Position numbers and translations under genes: made by a program. A model generated the notes under the pieces. The model had not been told where the DNA came from and searched no databases. It was given only the letters and a program-made list of their open reading frames with translations. From the NCBI RefSeq assembly GCF_037154075.1, contig NZ_JBANRJ010000001.1:3281501-3345500 (forward strand): DNA of 64,000 nt. The letters run 5' to 3'. Source of the stretch: Sphingobium aromaticiconvertens. GTDB lineage: Bacteria > Pseudomonadota > Alphaproteobacteria > Sphingomonadales > Sphingomonadaceae. This document shows, piece by piece, positions 1 through 8,145 of this stretch; within the stretch, counting starts at the first letter, position 1, and the number at the start of each line of letters is the position of its first letter.

Positions 1-383
1 AGGCCGAGCGGGATCGGCGTCGAGAACTGCTGGAAATTCTGGCTTTCCTCAGAACGGCGGGTCTGCGTGGGCAACAACCCCGCGATCTTCGCCAGTACGC
101 AAGCCCGTGCAGCCGGAGAATCGGCTTTACGGAAAAGTGCTTTTCCGTATTTGCGCAGGAACAGCACTGTGGCGACCTCGCACGCCTCATAGGCCAGTTT
201 CCAGTCCCAGGTGCCGGTCGCATCGGACGCGCCGAAAGCCGTTTCCATCGCAGCGCGCAGCGTTGCGGCGTCGATGCGCTCGCCGCGCTCAATATGGGGA
301 AGCAGAAGACTGGCGGTAGTCAGGATCGCGGGCGCAGCCGCCAGCGGCGTGATCGGATCGGCCACGGGGAACACCATGTTCAT
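1..383 (-). CDS. Strawberry-notch-like DNA methylase/helicase protein, N-terminus (partial)
   Basis: The reading frame starts at ATG 383 (MNMVFPVADPITPLAAAPAI) and runs off the left edge of the window, so only about 127 residues are visible. The visible part ends in RRSEESQ followed by QQFSTPIPL. The FSTP-type motif is typical of the SAM-dependent methylase region at the head of very large (about 1400 residue) plasmid proteins that join a methylase to a strawberry-notch/SNF2-type helicase. These proteins are backbone genes of sphingomonad plasmids and integrative elements and are thought to protect or remodel incoming DNA. The motif is seen; the family is from memory of homologues; the function is inferred. 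A second possible start (ATG 377) lies two codons downstream. The upstream leader carries a run of GAGAGAGAG, like the leaders of neighbouring genes, but without their clear paired stems. Confidence 0.75.
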   Translation of the reverse strand, partial: MNMVFPVADPITPLAAAPAILTTASLLLPHIERGERIDAATLRAAMETAFGASDATGTWDWKLAYEACEVATVLFLRKYGKALFRKADSPAARACVLAKIAGLLPTQTRRSEESQNFQQFSTPIPLG

Positions 384-491
384 GTCGGGAAACCTCGGGA
401 GAGCGGGAGGGACAAGCCCGGACAGCGCTCTCTCTCAACCGCCCGGACTTAACCCCTTCCGGCCCCCCTCTGGCTCTCGAACGGCAACATG

Positions 492-525
492 AAAAAAGCG
501 CCCCAACCGGATGGTGGGGCGCTTT
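492..525 (-). terminator. Rho-independent terminator downstream of the gene at 531-1175
   Basis: A perfect 10-bp stem (AAAGCGCCCC / GGGGCGCTTT) with an 11-nt loop is followed, on the minus strand, by a run of six T. It lies directly after the stop codon of the gene at 531-1175 and would separate that transcript from the strawberry-notch-like gene further left. Confidence 0.85.
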
Positions 526-530
526 CATCA

Positions 531-1175
531 TCACCCGAAGCGGCGACCGGCCTCGGTGAAGGTGTATTCATTTGCGGAGATGGTCTCATCGACCGCCGCG
601 GCCGAAGACAGGCAGTCATATTCGCGCTCAAGCTGGCTATAGAGCCAGCGCGCCAGATCACGCAGCGCCTCGATAACCGTCTCCTCGGCATCGGCGGTCA
701 TGTCCTGATATGTCGGACTATCGCGCTCGACCGCGATTGCCATGCTATATTCGTGATAATAGAGGCCGCGATGGCTGGCCTCGGCGCGAAGCTGGTAGAA
801 GTTGCGTCGCTGGATCGCCTGCAAGGCATCGGCGATCCGGTGCAGCTCGGTGTCCTTCGGCGCATATTCCCTGATCCTGTGCGGGGCGCCTTTCTGGTGG
901 GCATAGAAGGTCTCAAAACACGCGCCGTCCCCTTGGCTCCAGAAGCCCCGGAACCAGATGCAGGGTGCCTGCCGGGTGCCGCCGCCCATGAGCCGGACGG
1001 TTCGGGTCTTAAGATCCAGGCCAAGGATTTCCGCAATGCGCTGGAAATCCTCATAGACGGCATCGTACCATTCGTAGTCGAAGCCGCCTTCGCGATACCA
1101 GGCGCGGGCCTTGCCCTTCGCCGCATCGGATAGTTCGTTGAGGCGATAGACGGTGGTTTCAATGACATCAGGCAT
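531..1175 (-). CDS. Conserved backbone protein, putative antitoxin-annotated family
   Basis: This is a 214-residue soluble protein starting MPDVIETTVYRLNELSDAAK and ending EAGRRFG. Close relatives recur next to strawberry-notch-like and ParB-like genes in sphingomonad elements. From memory they are sometimes labelled antitoxin of a toxin-antitoxin stability system, but I see no recognisable DNA-binding fold or paired toxin, so that name is weak. The reading frame is open up to 1277; ATG 1175 is chosen because GGAGGCGATCCCC precedes it at good spacing. The start overlaps the stop of the upstream gene by 8 bases, which indicates translational coupling. A strong terminator follows. No membrane segment or signal peptide is visible. 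Confidence 0.7.
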   Translation of the reverse strand: MPDVIETTVYRLNELSDAAKGKARAWYREGGFDYEWYDAVYEDFQRIAEILGLDLKTRTVRLMGGGTRQAPCIWFRGFWSQGDGACFETFYAHQKGAPHRIREYAPKDTELHRIADALQAIQRRNFYQLRAEASHRGLYYHEYSMAIAVERDSPTYQDMTADAEETVIEALRDLARWLYSQLEREYDCLSSAAAVDETISANEYTFTEAGRRFG

Positions 1176-1584
1176 GGGGATCGCCTCCCTCAAGCACGGT
1201 GGAAAGCCAGCCATCGGTATAGACCCAGTCCACCGTCTCGCCTGTGGCGAGGTCGAGGACATGCGCCCCTCCTCCAAACCCGTCGATACGGGGCTTCGAA
1301 CAGCTGTTGGCGTATTGCATCCCCCACAAACCGGTCAGGCCGAACGCTTTCGCGCAGCGTTTGACGAACTGGATGACGTGCTCGGGATCGCCGGTGACGT
1401 CATCGCGCATCCAGAGCTGCGTGCCGCCATGTTCGGGCTGAATCGAGAGCAGGAATCCGTCCGAGGGCGGATCTTCTGCGGCATTTTCACCCGCCAGCGC
1501 GTTGTAGAGGTCGAGCGCACGAGCGGCGTTTTCGGGGGTGCTCACGTCGAGCAGGCAGGAGAAATGGGTGTAATAGTCGGCCAT
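1168..1584 (-). CDS. Conserved hypothetical backbone protein
   Basis: The protein has 138 residues, beginning MADYYTHFSCLLDV. It is acidic and soluble, with repeated tryptophan, glycine and aspartate positions (LWMRDDVTGDPEHVIQFVKR; WVYTDGWLS) but no motif I can assign. The ATG at 1584 is preferred over an upstream in-frame ATG at 1605 because GGAGACCGTC precedes it. The gene is coupled to the next one (8-base overlap). It recurs with the same neighbours in related mobile elements, so it is probably part of the element's maintenance or transfer backbone. Function unknown. Confidence 0.65.
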   Translation of the reverse strand: MADYYTHFSCLLDVSTPENAARALDLYNALAGENAAEDPPSDGFLLSIQPEHGGTQLWMRDDVTGDPEHVIQFVKRCAKAFGLTGLWGMQYANSCSKPRIDGFGGGAHVLDLATGETVDWVYTDGWLSTVLEGGDPHA

Positions 1585-1652
1585 GACGGTCTCCAGACAT
1601 GACAAGGCCCGATGCGCGACCGGGCCGAATGGATGGATGGAACAGGTGAAAC

Positions 1653-2201
1653 TCAGGCGGCCTGCGGCAGGCGGAGCAGCTCAGCCGCGGCTTCGCGCCA
1701 GAAGGGATCGACCAGCCGGGTTTCCAGCGCTGCGGCCCGGTAGCGAAGCTCACGAGCCTCGGCAGGCGCGGACGTCCTGAAGGCAAGGCCGCGCAACCGG
1801 CTGGCCTCGGTGACAATCCGGCGGGCCTCGGCGTCCGAAGCGACAGGCTGTTGCCAAAGAATGACGTTGACGCGGATTTCGCCGGCGAGGACCAATCCAT
1901 GATCGCGGTCCTGGATGAGCATGATGCGCGGGCGGAAATGGGGGAAGCTGTCCGGCCCGGTGCAAACGTCGCCCCGCGACAGACGCAGGGCCGCGAAACG
2001 CATGGCTTCTTCCGGTGAGGGGCATTCCCCAAGCGGGATCATGCGGTCGAAACTGTCGGCATCATCACCGGCGTCATAGCTGGCCACGCCGAGGCAGGAG
2101 ATGCGCAGGGGCAGGTTTTGGGCCCGGTAGAGCGCGGGGAGCACATCGGTCGCCAGTATCTGGCCGATCGGGCGGAAGGTATCATGGCAGGAAAGGATCA
2201 T
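1653..2201 (-). CDS. Conserved hypothetical backbone protein behind an RNA leader
   Basis: The protein has 182 residues, starting MILSCHDTFRPIGQILATDV. It is soluble, with no recognised domain. ATG 2201 has a good ribosome binding site (GGAG, 8-nt gap). A GTG three codons upstream (2210) is open but sits inside the binding-site spacing. The gene is preceded at 2212-2261 by a two-stem leader shared with the ParB-like gene and ardC; the closing stem of that leader includes the GG of the ribosome binding site, suggesting control of translation. About 70 bases separate it from the next gene. Function unknown. Confidence 0.65.
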   Translation of the reverse strand: MILSCHDTFRPIGQILATDVLPALYRAQNLPLRISCLGVASYDAGDDADSFDRMIPLGECPSPEEAMRFAALRLSRGDVCTGPDSFPHFRPRIMLIQDRDHGLVLAGEIRVNVILWQQPVASDAEARRIVTEASRLRGLAFRTSAPAEARELRYRAAALETRLVDPFWREAAAELLRLPQAA

Positions 2202-2211
2202 CGGGATCACT

Positions 2212-2261
2212 CCATGACGGGCGCCGGAAAGCCTCTCTCTCCAGCCTTCAACCCGTCACGG
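2212..2261 (-). ncRNA. radC-motif-like RNA leader (copy 1)
   Basis: On the minus strand the element begins CCGTGACGGG and ends CCCGTCATGG, forming a 10-bp outer stem with one G-U pair. An inner stem GCTGG/CCGGC encloses AGAGAGAGGC. The same layout occurs at 5538-5586 and 14536-14583 with base changes that keep the pairing. Its position 10 nt before a start codon and its pairing with the ribosome binding site suggest a cis-acting translational switch. From memory it resembles the published radC RNA motif found before DNA-acting genes in Pseudomonadota; the assignment needs a covariance-model search. Confidence 0.6.
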
Positions 2262-2400
2262 CCGAACGGCCCGCACTCTTCCTCTCTGACCGGGGCCGTC
2301 CCCGGTTCCGCTGCCGGCGATGGGCGACCATCGCAGGGCTGACGGCCCGGTCGCGGGTTCACCGCGCACCGGGCCGTCGGGGATGAGGCGCTTTCGCGCC

Positions 2401-2565
2401 TTATGCCCACGGGTCCAACTCCAGCTTCACCATGTCGTCGTCGCCGTCGAATTCGGCGGCGGGGCAAGCGGCGTGAGTGCCGTCTCCGGCCTGGAACACG
2501 ACGATCGAAACCAACAGCGTGGCGGCGAGGCTGGCGGCAAAGGCGGTAGCATCTGCATAGGACAT
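2401..2565 (-). CDS. Small single-pass membrane protein
   Basis: This 54-residue protein (MSYADATAFAASLAATLLVS at the start) has one hydrophobic segment at about residues 7-25 and an acidic C-terminal tail (FDGDDDMVKLELDPWA). The start ATG 2565 is preceded by AGGAG. Similar small proteins accompany this backbone cluster in other sphingomonad elements. A strong hairpin lies just upstream (2591-2609). The function is unknown; a membrane location is inferred from the hydrophobic segment. Confidence 0.6.
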   Translation of the reverse strand: MSYADATAFAASLAATLLVSIVVFQAGDGTHAACPAAEFDGDDDMVKLELDPWA

Positions 2566-2590
2566 GGGTTCCGGCTCCTGTCTTTGGGAG

Positions 2591-2609
2591 GCGGGGGACC
2601 ATCCCCCGC
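2591..2609 (-). promoter_or_regulatory. Leader hairpin with GGGGATGGTCCCC core
   Basis: A perfect 7-bp stem (GCGGGGG / CCCCCGC) with loop ATGGT lies 25 nt before the start of the small membrane protein. The same GGGGATGGT core, again within a perfect stem, precedes the intact ardC at 8146-8168. There is no T-run, so a translational or RNA-processing role is more likely than termination. Confidence 0.45.
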
Positions 2610-2988
2610 GCGACAGGCGCCCGAAGTGTCTGACCGGATCTGCAATCACCCGAGGGCGTTCGGACTCTTTTCCGAATCCCCGAGGGCGGCACGTGCGCGT
2701 AAGCCGACCCTTTACGGGTTGATTGATGAAGAGACGGATCGGACCAAGGTTTGCGAATGGAAGCGGGGGTGGTTCATCGCATCTGACAGGTGTCGGATAC
2801 CCATCGCAGATGCTCTGCCGCGCCAGCCTTGCCGCCATGCTGGCATCAGGATTGTGTTCCCTTTAGGCCGGGATCGGTAGCCGCTTGCCCGGTATGACGA
2901 CGACAAACGTCATGGTGAAGCTGGAGATGAAACCCGTTCGGGCGATGCCATCCCATGCTGATGGTTCACGATCAGAACGACCGGGCCT
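2610..2988. other. Intergenic region without a supported gene
   Basis: Between the hairpin upstream of the small membrane protein and the end of the next gene I find no reading frame with a ribosome binding site and a recognisable product. The stretch probably holds the promoter for the small membrane protein, but no consensus promoter stands out. Confidence 0.4.
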
Positions 2989-3294
2989 TTAACCCCAAAG
3001 CCCATCGGCGATTTCGCGGGCGATCATGGCGCGCGCCTTCATCATCAGATCATCGCCTGACGTGTCGATATAGCCGTAGAACCGAGCGCGACCGCCATGG
3101 ACTGTCCACTCAGCGTAGCGGCAATATTCGCGGGCACCGAGCCGGAACACCCGCATATCTTCGGCCCAATGGGGTTTCGGCTCCACAACAACGGTGATGC
3201 CGTCGTGGGTTTCTTCCCATGGTAGGGTGCGCTCCAAAGGCGGGTTGTCGCGATCCTCATGGAAGATCTGGTCGATGTCGATGATGACGGACAT
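2989..3294 (-). CDS. Conserved hypothetical protein downstream of ParB-like gene
   Basis: The protein has 101 residues, starting MSVIIDIDQIFHEDRDNPPL. It contains EYCRYAEWTVHGGRARFYGY and a C-terminal helix rich in alanine and methionine. ATG 3294 has a strong ribosome binding site (GGAGGTCCTC). It lies 15 bases after a terminator that closes the ParB-like gene, so it is probably transcribed separately or by read-through. No domain recognised. Confidence 0.6.
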   Translation of the reverse strand: MSVIIDIDQIFHEDRDNPPLERTLPWEETHDGITVVVEPKPHWAEDMRVFRLGAREYCRYAEWTVHGGRARFYGYIDTSGDDLMMKARAMIAREIADGLWG

Positions 3295-3309
3295 GAGGAC
3301 CTCCAAACG

Positions 3310-3333
3310 AAAAAAACCGGTCGCGAGGACCGG
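3310..3333 (-). terminator. Rho-independent terminator of the ParB-like gene
   Basis: On the minus strand CCGGTC-CTCGC-GACCGG is followed by TTTTTTT. It lies about 60 bases after the ParB-like stop codon. Confidence 0.85.
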
Positions 3334-3391
3334 ACAAGTTGCAGAAACGGAACGGAGTAGACGGGGCGACCGAAGCCGCCCCGTTTGAGGG

Positions 3392-5527
3392 TTATTCAGC
3401 GGCGACCATGTGCTGCTCTTCCTCGTCGGCAGTATCGTCGTCCTCACCATCGCCCGAGAGGAAATCGGGCAGATCGTCGGCATCACCTTCGGTGGAGGCT
3501 AGATCGACCTCAGCACCCTCATCCACCATGCGCAGCGGTTCGGGCAGCCAGCTGGTATCGGCCAGCAGGCGCTCGGCTTCTTTCGCCATGTCGCCCTTCT
3601 TCAGATGCCCGATCAGTTCGGCGGCACGGTCTCCAGCGCCCTCGCGCACGGCCTCAAGGATGCGCGGTTTGGTCACGCGGCCGAGATAATTGCCGACCGT
3701 CGGCTGCCAACCCACCGCGATCATGTCGAGGCCGGTCGAACGTGCGAGCCGGTCGGCCTGCGACAAGCGGATTTCCAGTCCATGCTGGCTGACACCCATG
3801 CCGCTATAAGGGTTCGGCTTCTCATGGAGCGCATTGACGCCGAAGCTCACGCAATGGGCGAGCAGGTCCATGCGGGATCCGTCGTCCAGATCGACCAGCC
3901 AATCCCAGAGCGCGGCATCATCGCCCGGGATATGATCGCCCCAGCGTTCATGCCGGTCCTGGATTGCCTTGGCCGAGGCGCTGTCGCGCAGATCCTCGGC
4001 CTGCGCCGGGAGATGCACCTCGCGGACCTGCGCCTCCAAGCAGCCCTTGGTGGAATACGGCAGGAAGCAATCCGTCACCAGCCGGTGCAACAGCGCCGTC
4101 ATGGCGACATGCGGGCTCGATGCCACGGCATCCTGCAGCGCCAAGGTGCGATGCGCGGTCAGTTCACTCACCAGCCGGTCGGGCAGCGGCTTGATGGCAT
4201 CGGTCTCGTCTTCCTCTTCCGGCTCGGGGGATTGGCCGCCGAGCGTGATAACCGCGCGCTGGTGGCTGATCTCCGGTTCGGTCCGCTGGGACACTTCCCC
4301 CGTCTCGGGATCGATGATCTCCGCTTTTGGTTCCTCCGTGGCTTCATCCTCGGGGCGAATATAGCCGCGCTCGATCAGCAGGGTGCCATCGGCATCAATG
4401 CTGACGAAGACGCCCGCTTTGCCGATCTGATCCGGGTCGAAGGTCATCGGCCGGCGCTCGAAAGCCTCCAGCGCCTGCTCGATCTCGCCCAGACGGATGT
4501 CGATCTCGTCGGGTAGTTCGTCAGCTTCGGCATATTCGGCTTCGAGCCGGTCATATTCCTCGCGCAGTGCCTCCCGGGTGGCGCGCTCGTCCTCGGTCAG
4601 ATCGACCGTGGTGCCGGCAAGCGGGCGAAGGCCATGATCGTGGCCGTAGGGGAATGTCATGGCGACCTCGATCCACTTCCAGCCCTCGGCGGCAATGGTT
4701 TCCGCTTCCGCCTTCAGCTTCTCGCCGACCAGCCGGTCGAGCAGCACCGGATCTTGCAGCCAACCGCCATCGTCCTGCTGGAACAGATCGCGTAGCACGC
4801 AGCCACCGGCTTCCTCATAGGCGGTGATGCCCACGAACACCGCCCGCTTGTCCGACGCCCGCACCGTGGTCTCGGTCAGCAAGCGGCGGATGGTATAGGG
4901 TTCCTTCTGCCAGCCGTCCTTGATCGCCTCCCAGACCTGTTCCTGGCGGGCATGGTCGGAGGTGACGGTAAAGGCCATGAGCTGTTCCAGCGTCATGCCA
5001 TCCTCGGCGTAAGTCTCGAGCAGCGTGGGCGAAACGGATGCGAGGCGCAGGCGCTGTTTCACCACCTTCACATCGACGAAGAAGGCAGCGGCGATGGCTT
5101 CCTCGGTCATTCCCTTCTCGCGCATGGTCTGGAAAGCGCGGAACTGGTCGAGCGGATGCAGCGGGGCGCGCTCGATATTCTCGGCCAGCGACACCTCGTC
5201 GATCAGCACATCCCCGGTTGCCTCCGATACCACGCAGGGCACCGGGGCGATCTTGGCGAGGCGCTTTTGCTTGACCAGCAGTTCCAGCGCCCGGAAGCGG
5301 CGGCCGCCGGCGGGCACCTCGAACATGCCGGTCTCCACGCCATCGTCATCCAGCACCGGGCGGACATGCAGGGACTGGATCAGACCGCGACGGGCAATGG
5401 ACTCGGCCAGTTCCTCGACCGAGACACCGGCCCTGACGCGCCGGACGTTGGACTGGCTCAGCACCAGCTTGTTGAAGGGAATGTCGCGCGACGACGACAG
5501 GGTGATCTTCTGAACGGGAGTGGCCAT
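3392..5527 (-). CDS. ParB/RepB/Spo0J family nuclease-partition-like protein
   Basis: This is a 711-residue protein, about twice the length of a chromosomal ParB. An N-terminal ParB/Srx domain (about residues 15-130) carries SQSNVRRV, PAGGRRFRALE and AENIERAPLHPLDQF. It is followed by a helix-turn-helix-like central section (EEAIAAAFFVDVKVVKQRLR) and a long C-terminal region ending in a strongly acidic tail. Large ParB-like proteins of this kind are constant members of sphingomonad and rhizobial mobile-element backbones. They may act in partition or gene control, and some ParB-fold proteins have nuclease activity; which applies here is not shown by the sequence. No parA lies beside it. ATG 5527 has GGAG 8 nt upstream, which is itself part of an RNA leader (5538-5586). 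A clear terminator follows. Confidence 0.85.
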   Translation of the reverse strand: MATPVQKITLSSSRDIPFNKLVLSQSNVRRVRAGVSVEELAESIARRGLIQSLHVRPVLDDDGVETGMFEVPAGGRRFRALELLVKQKRLAKIAPVPCVVSEATGDVLIDEVSLAENIERAPLHPLDQFRAFQTMREKGMTEEAIAAAFFVDVKVVKQRLRLASVSPTLLETYAEDGMTLEQLMAFTVTSDHARQEQVWEAIKDGWQKEPYTIRRLLTETTVRASDKRAVFVGITAYEEAGGCVLRDLFQQDDGGWLQDPVLLDRLVGEKLKAEAETIAAEGWKWIEVAMTFPYGHDHGLRPLAGTTVDLTEDERATREALREEYDRLEAEYAEADELPDEIDIRLGEIEQALEAFERRPMTFDPDQIGKAGVFVSIDADGTLLIERGYIRPEDEATEEPKAEIIDPETGEVSQRTEPEISHQRAVITLGGQSPEPEEEDETDAIKPLPDRLVSELTAHRTLALQDAVASSPHVAMTALLHRLVTDCFLPYSTKGCLEAQVREVHLPAQAEDLRDSASAKAIQDRHERWGDHIPGDDAALWDWLVDLDDGSRMDLLAHCVSFGVNALHEKPNPYSGMGVSQHGLEIRLSQADRLARSTGLDMIAVGWQPTVGNYLGRVTKPRILEAVREGAGDRAAELIGHLKKGDMAKEAERLLADTSWLPEPLRMVDEGAEVDLASTEGDADDLPDFLSGDGEDDDTADEEEQHMVAAE

Positions 5528-5537
5528 GTCAGTGACT

Positions 5538-5586
5538 CCATGACGGACGCCGGGGAGCCTCTCTCTCCGGCTATCAGCCCGTCACG
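5538..5586 (-). ncRNA. radC-motif-like RNA leader (copy 2)
   Basis: On the minus strand CGTGACGGG pairs with CCGTCATG, and an inner stem GCCGG/CCGGC encloses AGAGAGAGGCTCC. Compared with copy 1 the inner stem keeps pairing while its sequence changes (GCTGG to GCCGG). It ends just before the ribosome binding site of the ParB-like gene, consistent with translational control. Confidence 0.6.
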
Positions 5587-5642
5587 AAAATCCCATCCCT
5601 CCTTTCCCTCTGCTGGCTGCCCACCGACCACATCATCGTCCT

Positions 5643-6131
5643 TCAGATATCACCGCGGGCGCGCAGGCTGACCTCCCGACCGGCACCGGTGATGATGTGG
5701 TCGTGCAGCGTCACCCCCAAAGCCGCGCAGGCCTTCTGAATCTCCTTTGTCATCGCGAGGTCGGCAGCCGAAGGCTCCGGATCTCCGGCCGGATGATTGT
5801 GGACGATGATCAGCGCGGAGGCGTTAAGTGCGAGACCCCGACGCAGCACTTCCCGGGGGTAGACCGGGGCATGATCGACCGTACCAATGGCAAGACATTC
5901 GTCCGAGATGAGCCGGTTCTTGCGGTCAAGATAGAGGACATGGAAGCGCTCGACATCACTGCGGATGGTCAGCGCACAATAGTCCAGAACCGCCTGCCAT
6001 GTGGACAGAACCGGATTCTGGTTGAGATGGCGCAGCAGGATCTGGCGCGCCTCGTAGACAACGGCCCGCTCCTGCGCTGAAAACTGGCAAGGCTGCGGAT
6101 TGATAGCGAGTTTCCTCATGTGTCGCATCAT
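5643..6131 (-). CDS. RadC-like JAB domain protein
   Basis: The protein has 162 residues and consists essentially of one JAB/MPN domain. The metal-binding JAMM signature is complete: HNHPAGDPEPSAAD at about residues 115-128, with an upstream glutamate (PREVLRR region). It lacks the N-terminal helix-hairpin-helix of chromosomal RadC, as is usual for plasmid copies near ardC and parB-like genes. RadC was named for DNA repair, but the role of these short forms is unknown; a metalloprotease or nuclease activity is inferred from the fold. ATG 6131, 6128 and 6119 are all possible starts; none has a strong ribosome binding site. Confidence 0.85.
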   Translation of the reverse strand: MMRHMRKLAINPQPCQFSAQERAVVYEARQILLRHLNQNPVLSTWQAVLDYCALTIRSDVERFHVLYLDRKNRLISDECLAIGTVDHAPVYPREVLRRGLALNASALIIVHNHPAGDPEPSAADLAMTKEIQKACAALGVTLHDHIITGAGREVSLRARGDI

Positions 6132-6141
6132 GGTCGTGGTT

Positions 6142-6188
6142 CCCGACGGGCAGCCGGCACGGCACCGGAACTTTCACCACGTCACGAC
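6142..6188 (-). ncRNA. Degenerate radC-motif-like leader before the RadC-like gene
   Basis: On the minus strand this reads CGTGACG, then TGAAAG, a CCGG/CCGG inner stem, then CCCGTC before the start codon. The order of elements matches the better copies at 2212, 5538 and 14536, but the outer stem is only about 4-5 bp. It is listed as a possible divergent copy. Confidence 0.3.
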
Positions 6189-6251
6189 GAGAGGCGCCGC
6201 CCTCTACCTCAGAGAGAGCGGCGCAAAAGCGCAAAGCCAGACAGCCGGATT

Positions 6252-6656
6252 TCAGGCTTTCCGGTTTTCTGTATCGGCGGGGTCCAATTGCCGCGCAGCA
6301 CCACTGCGGAACCGGGCGGACAGGATTTGCTCGGCTGCGCGAATGCTGCCAGCCATGCGCGCCGCTTCTGCCCAAATCGAGATCGGGAACAGGCCGGTAA
6401 AGAGCACGTCCCGCTCGATCGCCATGCCCAAGGGGAGCCGGATCGCCTCCAGTTCACCGAAGCACCAGCTGCCGAGTTCGGGATAGCCGATATCGGCGAG
6501 ACCGAACATGATGTCGCCGTCCTCATCCAGCTCGGTCGCGAGCCAGACACCCGTGCCAAGGGGATTGTAGAATTTGACGACGGGGATGTGATCCACATCG
6601 CTCTGCCGGCCATTGGCGAGGAGCTGCGCGCGCTGTGTGCGGGTCAGGAGGATCAT
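6252..6656 (-). CDS. DUF2958 domain protein
   Basis: The protein has 134 residues, starting MILLTRTQRAQLLANGRQ and containing HIPVVKFYNPLGTGVWLATE and GLADIGYPELGSWCFGELEA, the hallmarks of DUF2958. These small proteins travel with ardC and ParB-like genes on plasmids; their function is unknown. The start codon overlaps the stop of the ardC 3' fragment (ATGA), showing that the gene was once translationally coupled to the intact ardC now split by the element at 6884-13790. A GC-rich tail extends past the domain. Confidence 0.85.
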   Translation of the reverse strand: MILLTRTQRAQLLANGRQSDVDHIPVVKFYNPLGTGVWLATELDEDGDIMFGLADIGYPELGSWCFGELEAIRLPLGMAIERDVLFTGLFPISIWAEAARMAGSIRAAEQILSARFRSGAARQLDPADTENRKA

Positions 6657-6883
6657 GCGGCAGCCCTCCGCTCGATGAGATTGTCGTGCGGTTCGGCATG
6701 CTCCTCATCGGGCAAATGCGCCAACAGCCAGTCGGCCGCCTTGCTGGCCTGAGAGGCGGCGCGGACGATGGCGCGATTATCCTCGCGCAGCACTTCGAGC
6801 CAGGAACCGATATAATCGGCATGGCGCACGGTCGGCACGATTCCGAGCGAGGCGCAGCAGAAAGCCGCGTTCATCTCGGCGAC
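6653..6883 (-). pseudogene. ardC: ardC 3' fragment, cut off by the recombinase-trio element
   Basis: The frame begins VAEMNAAFCCASLGIVPTV and continues ADYIGSWLEVLREDNRAI to the natural end ERRAAA. This is the C-terminal part of an ArdC-type zincin. The 5' part ends at FEELVA at 13791-14525 on the same strand. Removing the intervening element and one copy of the 6-bp GTNGCC gives a continuous frame of about 319 codons with the expected ArdC layout (FEELVAEMNAAF). Upstream of 6884 the same frame is non-homologous. The fragment has no start codon of its own and is presumed inactive. Confidence 0.85.
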
Positions 6884-6900
6884 ATATCCTGACAGTCCAG

Positions 6901-7263
6901 CCCAAGCCGGCGGTCGGAAGGTAAAAAACATCGATAGCCTCCAGCACTGCCCAAAAAACCACACGGCCCCCGGCGAAGGCGGGGGTGGTCGGCAAGAGCG
7001 ACTGGAGAGGCCCGTTGAAGCGGCGGGCTGCACCCGCAGGGGCGAAATGAAATGGAGCAGCCCGGCGAAGCCGGGCTTGCCGCGCGCCGTGACGGGCCTA
7101 GCAGGGAGCGCCGACCACTCCCGCATCGCAGGGAGGCCCACAATATCAGCGCCGCCGCGAAGCGGCGTCCGCTGATGAGCGGGCGTCAGCCCGCGCATCG
7201 ACATGCGCGACGAGCGGCCGATCCCCCGAGGGGAGCGGCCGCTCTGGCAGTGTTGCTTGGGGA
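6901..7263. repeat. Hairpin-rich non-coding stretch at the element's left end
   Basis: No supported gene is present. The stretch is a chain of short strong hairpins, many with a GCGAAGC-type loop: GCCCGGC-GAA-GCCGGGC, CCGCGAAGCGG, GCGGGC-GTCA-GCCCGC and GAGCGGCC...GCGGCCGCTC. Related pieces (GCACCCGCAGGG and CGGCGAAGCCG) recur at 8170-8282. It may be folded single-stranded DNA, a recombinase site or repeat debris. Confidence 0.45.
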
Positions 7264-8127
7264 TCACGGCTGCTGCGCATGCATCCAGTCGGCTGCTGCC
7301 TGCGCCTTGCTGGCCGCGGTGAAGATCGCGCGGTTGTCGTTCTTCAGAACCTGAAGCCAGGACGCGATATAGGCGGCGTGATCTGGACGCGGTTCGTGCG
7401 CGATACCAAGGTCGGCGAGCAGGAATGAGGCGGTCAGCTCGGCAGTGGCCTCTTCCATCGCAAGCGCATCTTTGGTCCACTTGGCGCTGAAATCCCGGTC
7501 GAGTCGGTGGGCTGCGCCGCTGGCATGGGCACACTCGTGAATATGGGTGCCGTAGAATCCGTGCGCCTCATGGAAGCCCGCGAAGTGCGGCATGTAGATG
7601 CGGTCTTCGGCGAGATGGTAATAGGCGCTGGTCGATCCATAGGTCGTCTCGATGCCGAGCGCCGCGATGAACGCTTCGGCGCGGGCAAGCCGTTCCTCCT
7701 CGGGCAGAACGGCCTTGGGCTCGGGGGCGTAGCCGTCGACCTGATCGGCGTTGAACAGGCTGAACGCCCGGGCGAACAGGCGCTTGCGATCGTCGCTGTC
7801 GTCATCCTGCTCGTCGCGGCCGCGGAGCTCCTTCCACAGCACGCCGAGGCTCGCTTGCTCGCCCTTGCGGACCTGGGCGCCGAACCCCTGCCACTGGCGA
7901 TAGGTGCCCCAGACCCCGCTGGTATAGCCGCTGGCGTGGGCGGCAGCCCAAAGCGACACTGTGTTGATACCACGATAGGGGTTGCCGCTAACGATGTTGG
8001 TCGGCCGGGTGACGTCGGCACCGGTGTGATGCCAGGGCATGCGCCAGGTGCCGGGACCGTTCTCGATCATGGTGATGATCGCCTCGGTGACCCGAGCGTA
8101 GACATCGGCATGTGCAGGTGATGACAT
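7264..8127 (-). CDS. ardC: ArdC-type anti-restriction zincin, intact copy
   Basis: The protein has 287 residues. The N-terminal ssDNA-binding-like domain (about residues 1-130) carries RMPWH, NIVSGNPYRGINTVSLW and GAQVRKGEQAS. The C-terminal metalloprotease domain carries HIHECAHASGAAHR (HExxH-type zinc site at about residues 195-208). It ends with ADLGIA followed by AYIASWLQVLKNDNRAI, aligned with the separate ardC fragment at 6653-6883. ArdC proteins protect incoming plasmid DNA from restriction. This copy is cargo of the trio element and differs clearly from the split copy, so it is not a duplication made by the insertion. ATG 8127 is chosen because the family alignment begins there; the frame is open to 8565. 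Confidence 0.88.
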   Translation of the reverse strand: MSSPAHADVYARVTEAIITMIENGPGTWRMPWHHTGADVTRPTNIVSGNPYRGINTVSLWAAAHASGYTSGVWGTYRQWQGFGAQVRKGEQASLGVLWKELRGRDEQDDDSDDRKRLFARAFSLFNADQVDGYAPEPKAVLPEEERLARAEAFIAALGIETTYGSTSAYYHLAEDRIYMPHFAGFHEAHGFYGTHIHECAHASGAAHRLDRDFSAKWTKDALAMEEATAELTASFLLADLGIAHEPRPDHAAYIASWLQVLKNDNRAIFTAASKAQAAADWMHAQQP

Positions 8128-8145
8128 GTTCTGAACTCCGCTTGC

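Noticed and set aside
384..445. Fourth copy of the radC-like RNA leader before the strawberry-notch gene
   Set aside because: It shares GGTTGAGAGAGAG but I cannot draw the outer or inner stems; GTCCGGGC occurs as a direct, not inverted, repeat.
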